A DNA stretch of 64,000 bases from JADJLQ01 sp038251405 (GTDB lineage Bacteria; Bacteroidota; Bacteroidia; Chitinophagales; Saprospiraceae): NCBI GenBank assembly GCA_038251405.1, contig JBBSBH010000009.1, positions 88,260-152,259 on the forward strand. Direction: 5' to 3'. This document shows, one piece after another, positions 52,788 to 61,731 of the stretch. Positions within the stretch are counted from its first letter, which is position 1, and the number at the start of each line of letters is the position of its first letter. The position numbers and the translations under genes are program-made. Below the pieces are notes generated by a model, which ran no database searches, had not been told where the DNA came from, and saw only the letters and a list, made by a program, of their open reading frames with translations.

Positions 52788-55313
52788 ATGGACAACCGGC
52801 GAGATTTTATTAAAAAAGCAAGTTTATTATCAGGAGGCGCAGGATTCTTAAATATGCTTCCTCCAGCTATTCAAAAAGCATTAGCCATAGATCCTGCTGC
52901 GGGAAGCACTTTTATGGATGCAGAACATATCGTACTCCTAATGCAGGAAAACCGCTCTTTTGATCATACTTATGGAACCTTGCGCGGTGTACGTGGATTC
53001 AATGATCCCAGGGCAATCACTCTTCCCAATAAAAACCTGGTGTGGCTTCAAAGCGATGTTAAAGGAGAAACGTATGCTCCGTTTCGATTTAATATTAAAG
53101 ACACAAAAATTACCTGGATGGAATCTTTGCCTCATGGATGGTCTGACCAGGTAGATGCCCGCAATCATGGCAAGTATGATAAGTGGTTGGATTCGAAAGG
53201 AAATAGTGATTATCCCGGTATGCCTCTTACCCTGGGTTATTATAACCGGGAAGACATTCCATTTTATTACTCTCTAGCTGATGCGTTTACCGTATGTGAT
53301 CAAAACTTTTGTTCTTCGCTTACAGGCACTACACCCAACCGTTTATTTTTCTGGACCGGTACGATACGCGAAAAACCTCATGAGTCATCCATTGCCCATG
53401 TATGGAATTCCGACGCCGATTATGAAACCATGGTGAGTTGGGCCAGTTTTCCGGAACTACTCGAAGATCATGACATTTCCTGGAAAGTATATCAGAATGA
53501 ACTCAGTGTAGGTGTTGGATTAAACGACGAAGAAGACAGTTGGCTTGCAAATTTTGGAGATAATCCTCTTGAATATTTTACCCAATACCAGGTGAAACTC
53601 TCTGCAGCCTTTATTGCCAACCTGCCTAAAGCCGCGATGGATCTACAGGAAGAAATTAAAAAAACGGAAGCACAACTATTGATGCTTCAAGCCGGTTCAA
53701 AAGAAGCAGAAGAAGCCCAGAAAAAGAAAAGCACACTTTTGAAACATCTCGCTGCCAATACGGAAGATCAAAAAGTATATACCCGTGAAAAATATGAACA
53801 GCTATCCCAGAAAGAAAAAAATATTCACGATAAAGCTTTTTCAACCAATATCAAAGATCCGCATTATCATCAGCTGAGTACCTTAGAATATCAGGATAAG
53901 GATATTGCAAGAGAAGTAAATGTGCCTAAAGGAGATGTATTCCAGGAGTTTCGCGATGATGTGCAACAAGGTAAACTTCCAACCGTATCCTGGTTGGTGG
54001 CTCCGCAAAATTTTTCCGATCATCCAAGTTCGGCATGGTATGGAGCCTGGTATATCAGCGAAGTGATGGACATCCTTACAAAAAATCCTGAGATCTGGAA
54101 AAAGACCATTTTTATCCTCACGTACGATGAAAATGATGGTTACTTTGATCATGTACCTCCTTTTGTACCACCTCATCCGCATAAAGAAGGTACTGGTCTT
54201 ACATCAGAAGGAATCGACACCAGCGTCGAATATGTAAGTAATATGGATCAACAATCCAGTCCGGATCGTGCGCGCGAAAGCTCTATAGGGCTTGGTTACC
54301 GCGTACCGCTCGTAATTGCTTCTCCCTGGACCCGTGGAGGATGGGTTAACTCTGAGGTATTTGACCATACTTCATCGATTCAGTTTCTTGAAAAATTTCT
54401 CTCCACTAAATTTGGTAAAAAAATTCATGAAGCCAATATCAGTGACTGGCGACGGACAGTATGTGGAGATCTCACTTCGGCTTTCAGACCTTATAACGGA
54501 GAAAAAATCCCCAATCCTGTTTTTGTTCAACGCGATGAGTTCATTGAGGGAATACACAAAGCCCAGTTCAAACAAGTACCTGATAATTATAAAGCATTGT
54601 CCGCTGCAGAAATAGATGTCATCAATAAAAATCCGAGGAGATCTGCCTGGATGCCATCACAGGAAAAAGGTATGCGTGAAGCATGCTCTTTACCCTATGA
54701 ACTCTATTCCGATGGCCGGTTGAATGCTGACAAAAATACATTTGAAATAACACTGAAAGCATCCAATGAATTTTTTGGAAATAAAGCTGCCGGATCTCCA
54801 TTTCATATTTATACTCCCGGGATGTTTCGCAATGAAGCAGTAGCTACGTGGGCTTATACAGTAAAGGCTGGTGACCGGTTACAAGATACCTGGGCTCTTA
54901 CTGATTTTGAAAACAACCAATACCATCTATGTGTCTATGGACCCAATGGTTTTTTCCGTGAATTTAAAGGAAGTAAAAACGATCCGCTGGTTGAAACATT
55001 CAGTATTTACGAACGAAGTTTATTGAATTCAAAACAGCTTTCAGGCAATATCCTGGTTCAATTTAATAATACAGGCAACCGTTTACTTGAGATTCAGATA
55101 AATGACAATAGCTACAAAACGCCAAATCGAAGCCTCAACCTTCAATCTAAAAAATCAAACGCGACGCTACTCTTACCCCTGGAAAAATCATTTGGTTGGT
55201 ATGATTTTACGATTCGTGTAAAAGGGTATCCGGAGTTTTCAAAAAGATATGCCGGTCGGGTTGAAAATGGAAAAGCTGGTAAAAGTGATCCTGCTATGGG
55301 CATGATGGTTTAG
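52788..55313 (+). CDS. Phosphocholine-specific phospholipase C (Tat-exported)
   Basis: 841 residues, the normal length for the non-hemolytic/PlcN-like phosphoesterase family. Tat motif NRRDFIKKAS. Catalytic landmarks: LLMQENRSFDHTYGTLRGVRGF near residue 50 (N and E ligand region), TGTTPNRLFFWTG near 184, FILTYDENDGYFDHVPPFVPP near 445, and PLVIASPWTRGG near 505. C-terminal 200 residues hold the two DUF756-like beta domains (FEITLKASNEFFG). It cleaves phosphocholine head groups outside the cytoplasm. No partner gene is adjacent. Confidence 0.9.
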   Translation: MDNRRDFIKKASLLSGGAGFLNMLPPAIQKALAIDPAAGSTFMDAEHIVLLMQENRSFDHTYGTLRGVRGFNDPRAITLPNKNLVWLQSDVKGETYAPFRFNIKDTKITWMESLPHGWSDQVDARNHGKYDKWLDSKGNSDYPGMPLTLGYYNREDIPFYYSLADAFTVCDQNFCSSLTGTTPNRLFFWTGTIREKPHESSIAHVWNSDADYETMVSWASFPELLEDHDISWKVYQNELSVGVGLNDEEDSWLANFGDNPLEYFTQYQVKLSAAFIANLPKAAMDLQEEIKKTEAQLLMLQAGSKEAEEAQKKKSTLLKHLAANTEDQKVYTREKYEQLSQKEKNIHDKAFSTNIKDPHYHQLSTLEYQDKDIAREVNVPKGDVFQEFRDDVQQGKLPTVSWLVAPQNFSDHPSSAWYGAWYISEVMDILTKNPEIWKKTIFILTYDENDGYFDHVPPFVPPHPHKEGTGLTSEGIDTSVEYVSNMDQQSSPDRARESSIGLGYRVPLVIASPWTRGGWVNSEVFDHTSSIQFLEKFLSTKFGKKIHEANISDWRRTVCGDLTSAFRPYNGEKIPNPVFVQRDEFIEGIHKAQFKQVPDNYKALSAAEIDVINKNPRRSAWMPSQEKGMREACSLPYELYSDGRLNADKNTFEITLKASNEFFGNKAAGSPFHIYTPGMFRNEAVATWAYTVKAGDRLQDTWALTDFENNQYHLCVYGPNGFFREFKGSKNDPLVETFSIYERSLLNSKQLSGNILVQFNNTGNRLLEIQINDNSYKTPNRSLNLQSKKSNATLLLPLEKSFGWYDFTIRVKGYPEFSKRYAGRVENGKAGKSDPAMGMMV

Positions 55314-55359
55314 TAGGATGAAAAATATCCATTCATAAAATCGATATTAAATTACTAAA

Positions 55360-58300
55360 TTATTTCAGTAAACGTTTTTTGATTACAGCATTCTCATCTT
55401 CTAAAATTGCTTTTTTCTCATAAGTTTCTACCATTTTCTTAAGAGTTTTTGATATGCTTGGGTGGGTATACTCTAATGCTTGAGACCAGTTTCTATATTT
55501 ACTAGCAAGCTCACGTTCTTGTGTACCACCTTCACCTCGAATATGAATCCCTCTTCTATAAAATAGTGCAATATTGATACCATTTGAAAGTGTTTCTGTC
55601 ATAATCTTCTCAAGTGTTTCTCGAACTGGCCTACATGGCCAAACACCATCTTCGTCTAACGATGCGTGTGCGAAAAGCTTACCAAGCAAAAGATCACAAA
55701 TTTTTTCACGGCCATATTGTTTGCATCCTAAGCGTACTTGATTGACCCATTTTTCAATCTCCGTTGAATCTGACTCCCCTAGTTGATTGCGTCCTGGAAT
55801 TCTAGCAAGCTTATCCAAAAGAAGAAATGATAAAATTGAGGGATTACTCATGCCATTATCGAAGGAATGAAACTCTTCATAGTCATTACTTTTATCATCT
55901 CGTTTATAAGCATAGACCACAGCTTGAACAAAAAGTTCTGGATTAGCTTCAATGTGGTTTTCTAGGTTCGGAATTTTATAATCTTTTTGAAATACTTCGA
56001 TGTATCTGAATTCAAGTCCAGCCATTTCATCGATAGCTATCTCTTTAGATTCATTAAGTCGAACAAATGCTTCTTGAATTGAATAATGATCTATTTTATC
56101 TGTATCTGATGGCTTAGAAGTACTTGATGATATAGATTCCAAAATTCTAAAAAGTTGTCTGGGCTGAATTTTATCCAACTCACATAGGGCAAGTTCAAAT
56201 GCTGCCTTTGGACGGTCAGCTTCTAATAATTTTTCTATTGGAAATTGCACAAATTCGCCTTTAATAATTCCCCAACGAACTACGATATTTTTCCAATAAT
56301 TATTTTGAACTTCTTGATTCATTGAATTCAACAGGTCCCAAGTTGATTGATTGAAAGGGCATATAGTAAGGAATGAATCAATTTCTGATGGGTTTAGATT
56401 TTTAATTAGAGCTGAAATAATTACTTTTGCTTGATCTGGATTTATAGCATTTAATGCATTACTCACAATGGTTCGAAATATAGAATCAGAAGGAGAAACA
56501 TGATCTAGAATATTTTGAAATACTTCTATTTGTTGATCGATTTTTTCAAAAACTTTAGGAATGATTAATCCTATAATTAAGGCTGCTTCTCCAATTTCGG
56601 CTAATTTTAAAATACCTTTAATTCCATAAGTTGCGAAGATTTCTTTTAATGCTTCTTTACGGTGTTCTAAAATTCTTTCTTCACGGCTGCGATTATCAAG
56701 CTCTTCAGCTGCATCCTCTTCGGATTCTAAAATCCAATATTTATTAAATAGCCATTCGTGTCTAAGAATAAGGTCATTAGGTTGCAATGAGTCATAAATA
56801 GCTTTGGCCATCTTTAGATCCTGCTTTGCTTCCTTAGTATTTTCATCCCTCTTTAGAGACTTTCTTGTAAAATAGTTTACTCGAATTATTTCACGTACAT
56901 AATTTTTGTTTTCAGTGGCATTCTTACTCCATTCTTGAACTAGCTTCCAAATAAGAGTTCTATCTTCCTCTTCAAGACGATGAATACAGGAAACAAGATC
57001 ACCAATTGTAATATGATTATGAAATTTCCAATTAATAGCCTTATCTAAAGAGTATCGTACAAACTTATAAAATTCTTTGTTTGTTGCTGACTCTCCATAT
57101 CCATTCCCTTCAGTCCTCCATCTAGGTTTGTGGTTAAAATTTCCCATCCTTGAAACGCCGTTAAATTGTTCAATGCAAATTCTCCAACCAACATCTGGGA
57201 ATTTATTAACAAGAAGATCTATCATACCAATTCGTTTATCTACTGTGACAGATGTTTGAGGTAACCAACTTCTGAATATTGAGCTTAAACTTTCCTGTGG
57301 TTTGTTTGACCAATTATCATGAATTTCAATTTGAGAGAGTCTTCCTAGAATGAGTACAATTCTATGGACATATTCTGAGGACCAAGCCAAATTTTCTAAA
57401 GCCCAAAGTAATCCTGCACGAGGAAGGCGTCCAAATAAGCCAGTACTCATAGGTTTCATAAAGTGAATAGTTTTAGGATCATCAGAATCAAGGTCACGCT
57501 CAAGTAATTCAATAAATACACTCGGTGCAGCTTCTGAGTACATTGGTAGATCTGCAGAATGGTTCGCAAGAACACGAAGAGTGAGAGGTGTCAATAATTT
57601 TTCAATCAATCGGTTAATCTCAAATTCAAGATCAATCCCTAGCCGTGTTCTAAATAGCTTATTACCATAAATTGCAAGTAATACGAGTGTTTCACAAATG
57701 CCTTCTCTAAGAGCCACTGAAATTTGACGCACCTTACCTCTGAGACTAGCAGCCCAACGGATATCTTCAGGTAAGTCAAGTGAAGGATCGTTTTCAGACA
57801 AAACTTTACTAGCAATTTCCAAAAATCTAAATAATTCATCTTTTATTATTTCTTTATTAATCGCAAACAAGACATCAATTTTAGAAACAAGACCACAAAA
57901 TTCACCCATTGTCCAAACTGGCGAATCCTCTAACTGAAGCATACCTGCCATATCCTTTTCTAAATCGATATATTTTAATTCGTTTAATAGTGCTTCCATA
58001 ACTATTCGATCTCCATCATTTGTTGTTTTCCAGGATCCAGCAAAAAGAATTGGAATTAATGATTTGAATATTGAATTGTCTTTTGACCATTGGGGGATAC
58101 GTATAGCTTCTGACTTAGATAGTCTTCTCCGTAATATTGTCAATGAGCGACCAGATTCATAGGCTAATCTATTAACATCATCCGGATTACATCCCATAAT
58201 TCGCAATGCTTTTTTAAATAAATCATTTGAAAGAGTATCTAGTTCAATATCTGCTTCGACATTTGTAGTGTTTCGAGGATAAATGAGTATTGAACGCAAA

Positions 58301-59436
58301 TTCTGTTTATGTTGGGCAATTACTTTTTCAACCTCACGGTTTGCAGTAACGGCAATAAAGTGAACAGGTTTTGAAACTAACTTTTCCAAAAGTTCAGTAG
58401 ATTTAAAAACAATGATACTGTCACGAAACATGAAGAGTTCAGGGTTTTCAGGAGTGAACAGACAAAATAAATATGCCAAAGCTTCCTCTGTCGAATCAGA
58501 AGTTATTATCAATGATTCATTTAAAGAGTTAAACAGCTTCTGATTAACTTTTTCCTTCGATCTTTTAACTGCTTCATCAAATAAAACTTCAGATGGTGAA
58601 GGTTCACAGTCCACGATCCATTTTTTCCAACATGCATCTAGTGTAAACACACCTTTTGTTTCCATGCCAGTTTCTTCAGCAAACCAAATTTGTGATTCAA
58701 TAGATTGCTCCATCCATTGTTCTAGATCTATTGCATCTATGACCTTAACATCTTTCCATTTCTTCTCAGCTCTTCGCTGATTTTCCCATAATTCCTTTTT
58801 ATCCCAATGCCGAGGAGTTACAAATACGAATGTTATATCTTTCCGCTCCTTTGCTAAAATAAGTGCAACTCTTGTTGAATAATCTTCATCAGCTTTTAAT
58901 TTTATGTCTTTTCGTACCCCAAATTCCCAGCCAGATTTACCTTTTGGGATCCATGGGGTTACTTGTGCAGAATGAACAAAGCCATCCCAACCAGATTTTT
59001 CAGCATCATCATTTCCTGGGAACTCAATTTTCTCCAATCCTTGACATGTGGAATTTATGAGAATTCGTAATAAGACTGGCAAGCGGTGACGAGATGTAAT
59101 ACTGTCAGTCCAATTTTCAAAGTCTTTTGCTTTGAATTGAAGATATGGTGGCACAAATGATTTTGCTGTGGCACTAATATTATTATGTTTTGCGAAAAAT
59201 GAATCGTATTCAATTTGTTTATTTATGAGTTTCCGAGCACTTTCTCCAAAAGCAACTTCTATTCGTGCTGCCATATCTGCTGAAAGTGCGGCTTTACCAT
59301 TCAATAAATTTGAAAAGGCGGGTCTTCCAATACCCAATAGTAGTGCTGCCTTCGTAACATTCATTCCTTTCGGCAATACATTTACACGAATATATGTACC
59401 AGGATGCTCAGGATTTTGTTCAATGTTTCTTTTCAT
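55360..59436 (-). CDS. HigA-like HTH antitoxin domain fused to a giant nuclease/helical-repeat-like protein
   Basis: 1358 residues. Residues 8-80 are a HigA/VapI helix-turn-helix (HPGTYIRVNVLPKGMNVTKA, RPAFSNLLNGKAALSADMA, then INKQIEYD). Residues about 115-260 show strand-rich motifs with conserved-looking acidic and basic residues: EKSGWDGFV, PKGKSGWEFGV, KADEDYSTR, FVFVTPRHW, a pattern like a restriction-type PD-(D/E)xK fold, seen by eye only. Residues about 300-470 recall a STAND NTPase without a P-loop (LIITSDSTEEALAYL). The rest (470-1358) is a long helical repeat. There is no HigB toxin next to it. Its operator is at 59455. It is possibly a single-gene defence or addiction protein. No close known protein is recalled. 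Confidence 0.55.
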   Translation of the reverse strand: MKRNIEQNPEHPGTYIRVNVLPKGMNVTKAALLLGIGRPAFSNLLNGKAALSADMAARIEVAFGESARKLINKQIEYDSFFAKHNNISATAKSFVPPYLQFKAKDFENWTDSITSRHRLPVLLRILINSTCQGLEKIEFPGNDDAEKSGWDGFVHSAQVTPWIPKGKSGWEFGVRKDIKLKADEDYSTRVALILAKERKDITFVFVTPRHWDKKELWENQRRAEKKWKDVKVIDAIDLEQWMEQSIESQIWFAEETGMETKGVFTLDACWKKWIVDCEPSPSEVLFDEAVKRSKEKVNQKLFNSLNESLIITSDSTEEALAYLFCLFTPENPELFMFRDSIIVFKSTELLEKLVSKPVHFIAVTANREVEKVIAQHKQNLRSILIYPRNTTNVEADIELDTLSNDLFKKALRIMGCNPDDVNRLAYESGRSLTILRRRLSKSEAIRIPQWSKDNSIFKSLIPILFAGSWKTTNDGDRIVMEALLNELKYIDLEKDMAGMLQLEDSPVWTMGEFCGLVSKIDVLFAINKEIIKDELFRFLEIASKVLSENDPSLDLPEDIRWAASLRGKVRQISVALREGICETLVLLAIYGNKLFRTRLGIDLEFEINRLIEKLLTPLTLRVLANHSADLPMYSEAAPSVFIELLERDLDSDDPKTIHFMKPMSTGLFGRLPRAGLLWALENLAWSSEYVHRIVLILGRLSQIEIHDNWSNKPQESLSSIFRSWLPQTSVTVDKRIGMIDLLVNKFPDVGWRICIEQFNGVSRMGNFNHKPRWRTEGNGYGESATNKEFYKFVRYSLDKAINWKFHNHITIGDLVSCIHRLEEEDRTLIWKLVQEWSKNATENKNYVREIIRVNYFTRKSLKRDENTKEAKQDLKMAKAIYDSLQPNDLILRHEWLFNKYWILESEEDAAEELDNRSREERILEHRKEALKEIFATYGIKGILKLAEIGEAALIIGLIIPKVFEKIDQQIEVFQNILDHVSPSDSIFRTIVSNALNAINPDQAKVIISALIKNLNPSEIDSFLTICPFNQSTWDLLNSMNQEVQNNYWKNIVVRWGIIKGEFVQFPIEKLLEADRPKAAFELALCELDKIQPRQLFRILESISSSTSKPSDTDKIDHYSIQEAFVRLNESKEIAIDEMAGLEFRYIEVFQKDYKIPNLENHIEANPELFVQAVVYAYKRDDKSNDYEEFHSFDNGMSNPSILSFLLLDKLARIPGRNQLGESDSTEIEKWVNQVRLGCKQYGREKICDLLLGKLFAHASLDEDGVWPCRPVRETLEKIMTETLSNGINIALFYRRGIHIRGEGGTQERELASKYRNWSQALEYTHPSISKTLKKMVETYEKKAILEDENAVIKKRLLK

Positions 59437-59454
59437 TAAAAAGATTGTTTATAA

Positions 59455-59480
59455 TGTATCGTGTTGCGTTACACGATACA
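59455..59480 (-). promoter_or_regulatory. Palindromic operator of the HigA-fusion gene
   Basis: TGTATCGTGT (59455-59464), spacer TGCGTT, ACACGATACA (59471-59480), a perfect 10-bp inverted repeat, 18 bp upstream of the start at 59436. Palindromes of this kind are bound by HigA dimers, so the fusion protein probably represses its own gene. Confidence 0.75.
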
Positions 59481-60013
59481 ATAGTAATATATTTTTTGAT
59501 ATACACAGAATTTTTTTTTAAAACAATAGGCTACTAAATATTCCATTAAAAATATAAATGATTCATATTTAATATTTTACGCATAATTTATTAAACTTAA
59601 AAATTTTTATAACCACCATAAGTATTCGGGCTTGCTCGTTATAATATGCTCGTTAATTTTTAAAATCAAAGATTTAATAAAATTTTATTGCAGATAGTTA
59701 CTTGATAAAAAATAGATCTTTTTAGGAATAAATACAATAATAAAATGGAGCAACTGAGCAATATTTGTCCTCGAATAAAAACAATCTCATAGAGTATCGA
59801 TTTGGCTCAGATCTCAACAAGATTAAATTTTCAAGCGGATTATAAAATTCGATTCCATTTGAATATTGGACGCCTAAGTTCATCTAAATTCTCTTTCTAA
59901 ATCTTTCCCAATTAAGCTCAATGTCTGCTGAGAATGAACTCAAACCCTTCTCGTTGATTATATCTGTGTCCCACTGAACATACTTCCAAGTAAAAATTAT
60001 AATATAAGCTTCT
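59481..60013. other. AT-rich intergenic gap between the HigA-fusion gene and tRNA-Lys
   Basis: No supported gene in about 530 bp. GCTCGTTA occurs twice near 59635-59655. On the minus strand 60012-59884 is an open stretch of 42 codons ending SADIELNWERFRKRI that looks protein-like but has no start, possibly a gene remnant. Confidence 0.5.
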
Positions 60014-60021
60014 TACCTTTG
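60014..60021 (+). promoter_or_regulatory. -7 box (TACCTTTG) of tRNA-Lys
   Basis: TACCTTTG, 13 nt before the first base of the tRNA, matches TAnnTTTG. Confidence 0.55.
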
Positions 60022-60034
60022 ACTGCTTTTTGAT

Positions 60035-60110
60035 GACTTCGTAGCTCAGCTAGTAGAGCAGCTGACTCTTAATCAGCGGGCCGAGAGTTCGAGCCTCTCC
60101 GGAGTCACCA
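60035..60110 (+). tRNA. tRNA-Lys (CTT)
   Basis: Acceptor stem GACTTCG pairs with CGGAGTC (one G-U). The D-arm region is TAGCTCAGCTAGTAGAGCA. The anticodon stem GCTGA/TCAGC encloses CTCTTAA with anticodon CTT. The T arm has GAGTTCGAGCCTC-like pairing. The discriminator A is followed by an encoded CCA, and then a run of eight T. Its strand and position next to the HigA-fusion region make it a possible integration landmark, but no duplicated 3' end was found in the window. Confidence 0.95.
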
Positions 60111-60300
60111 TTTTTTTTACAATGCCTGATTGTTTAATTTCAGTACATCCGATGCTGACGGTAAAGTCCGGGGTCGAGTAACTTAGGAAATATTTGATTT
60201 ATAGGCTTATACGGTTCCTTACGTAACACAAATATTATTTTCTCTACTCTGGTTTGTTTTAGTAAATTCAATATGTTATGGTTATTGAAATTGATTATTT

Positions 60301-60410
60301 TACTTTTGTATTGAATTCAAATCCATCCTGCTATGTCAACCAATTATGATCTGATCACTAAAGAATACCAGGCTTCCAAAATGCTACACTTTAATATGGA
60401 TATTCATTAA
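60301..60410 (+). pseudogene. Promoter plus first 16 codons of a lost methyltransferase gene
   Basis: TACTTTTG (60301-60308) is a -7 box. The ATG at 60333 reads MSTNYDLITKEYQASK, like the N-terminus of class I SAM-dependent methyltransferases (MSTNYDLIAKEYQxSK type, from memory). It then continues only to MLHFNMDIH and stops at 60410. The last codons overlap the 3' end of the opposing ATPase gene, so the body seems to have been deleted, joining this start to the ATPase gene. Confidence 0.5.
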
Positions 60411-61527
60411 GCCATTGCCAAAAGTTTTCCCGATGAATTACTCTGGACACTTCGGGATGATAGCTTTCTAAAAAGGCATTTGGAAACTTTGATTTGGTGG
60501 TGGGATTCCATTTGAACTCAAAGGCATAAATCTTACCGTCAATTTCTTCAACATAATCTACTTCTGCCTGTTGTTTATTTCTCCAAAAGTAGGTACGGCC
60601 ATGAAAGCCATTATAGGATAATAATTTTTTGCGTTCAGCCATTAAAAAATTCTCCCACAAAGCTCCAATATCTGTTCGGTTAACTATCGGTGCAAAGTTT
60701 CCAAGTAATGCATTTCTGATGCCATTATCATAAAAGTAGATCTTTTTTTTAGTGCTTATTTCGTTTCGTTCTTTTTTACTTATAGTTCCGAGTCGATACA
60801 CTACGAATACTTGCTCTAATAAATAGATGTAATGATCCACTGTTTTCACATCAGCAGAAACCAGGTTTGATAATTCATTGAGCGAAACTTCGCTACCCAC
60901 ATGCAAAGCGAGCGCTTTTAATATTTTCTCTAGTAATTGAGGTTTTTTCAGACCTACCAATGCTAAAACATCTTTGTACAAATAGCTGCTGGCGATATTA
61001 GTCAGAATCTCTTTTGCATCCAGAATGTTATTTACTACTTCGGGATACATACCGTATATCAAATATTGAGGTAATAATTCTAAAAACCTAGGCACTCCTT
61101 GAAAATTCACTAATTCGGCGCTACTGATGGGGTATAAAAAATACTCCCACTTGCGGCCCGTCAAAGGCTCCTGTGTTTTGTCTGCAATAGTAAGTGACGA
61201 GGAGCCAGTGATAATAAACTGAATCCCCAGATCAGCATCGATTAGCAGCTTGCAAATAAGTCCAATTTGTTCAATCATTTGGGCTTCGTCCAGAATCACT
61301 ACTTTTTTTCTGCCAAAGCTTTGCTTGAGGGCTTCTGTATTTTCAATTTTCCATAGCGATTTTGTTACAGTACTATCGCCATTAAAATATTCATATCCCT
61401 TCTCCAGAGTATCGGCAAAAGCCCTGACTAAGGTAGTTTTTCCCACTTGCCTGGGCCCATAGATTACCAATGCTTTTTTGTAATCCATTCTTTCTTCTAA
61501 CCTTTTTTGCAGAGATCTTTCTATCAT
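60391..61527 (-). CDS. AAA-type ATPase with DUF4143 domain
   Basis: 378 residues. Walker A YGPRQVGKTTL at about 24-34, Walker B VVILDEAQMI near 78, sensor ITGSSSLTIAD near 110. The C-terminal DUF4143 part has a PD-(D/E)xK-like end: YFWRNKQQAEVDYVEEIDGK then YAFEFKWNP. This family is frequent and poorly understood. Cytosolic, single gene. Its C-terminal end meets the truncated methyltransferase start at 60333-60410. Confidence 0.87.
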   Translation of the reverse strand: MIERSLQKRLEERMDYKKALVIYGPRQVGKTTLVRAFADTLEKGYEYFNGDSTVTKSLWKIENTEALKQSFGRKKVVILDEAQMIEQIGLICKLLIDADLGIQFIITGSSSLTIADKTQEPLTGRKWEYFLYPISSAELVNFQGVPRFLELLPQYLIYGMYPEVVNNILDAKEILTNIASSYLYKDVLALVGLKKPQLLEKILKALALHVGSEVSLNELSNLVSADVKTVDHYIYLLEQVFVVYRLGTISKKERNEISTKKKIYFYDNGIRNALLGNFAPIVNRTDIGALWENFLMAERKKLLSYNGFHGRTYFWRNKQQAEVDYVEEIDGKIYAFEFKWNPTTKSKFPNAFLESYHPEVSRVIHRENFWQWLNEYPY

Positions 61528-61666
61528 GAATTATTGGATTATAATCCATAAAAGTAAGTTTATTGATGTTTTATGGATTGATTGGCCTTAAATTGTATGG
61601 GACAAAGGACTTTGAATACATATATGGATTTCAAAGGTATTCACCTCTAGAGATAACTATTTCTTG

Positions 61667-61731
61667 AATCCTTTAATCCTGTTAATCCCTGACTTGCTGA
61701 CAGGCCGGAGTGATTCAGACAACAGGTAATT
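61667..61731. repeat. Second copy of the AATCCTGTTAATCC ... GTGATTCAGACAACAGG segment
   Basis: AATCCTTTAATCCTGTTAATC, then GTGATTCAGACAACAGGTAA, resembling 52521-52588. It overlaps the last codons of the kinase gene. It may be a short dispersed repeat. Confidence 0.4.

Noticed and set aside
59884..60012. Minus-strand open stretch ending SADIELNWERFRKRI as a gene
   Set aside because: No start codon and no recognised family; mentioned only as a possible remnant.
59437..60034. HigB toxin partner for the HigA-like fusion
   Set aside because: Both strands were read for a RelE-like ORF of about 90 codons; none is present.
60035..60110. tRNA-Lys 3' end as an attachment site
   Set aside because: No second copy of the tRNA 3' end and no integrase was found in the window.
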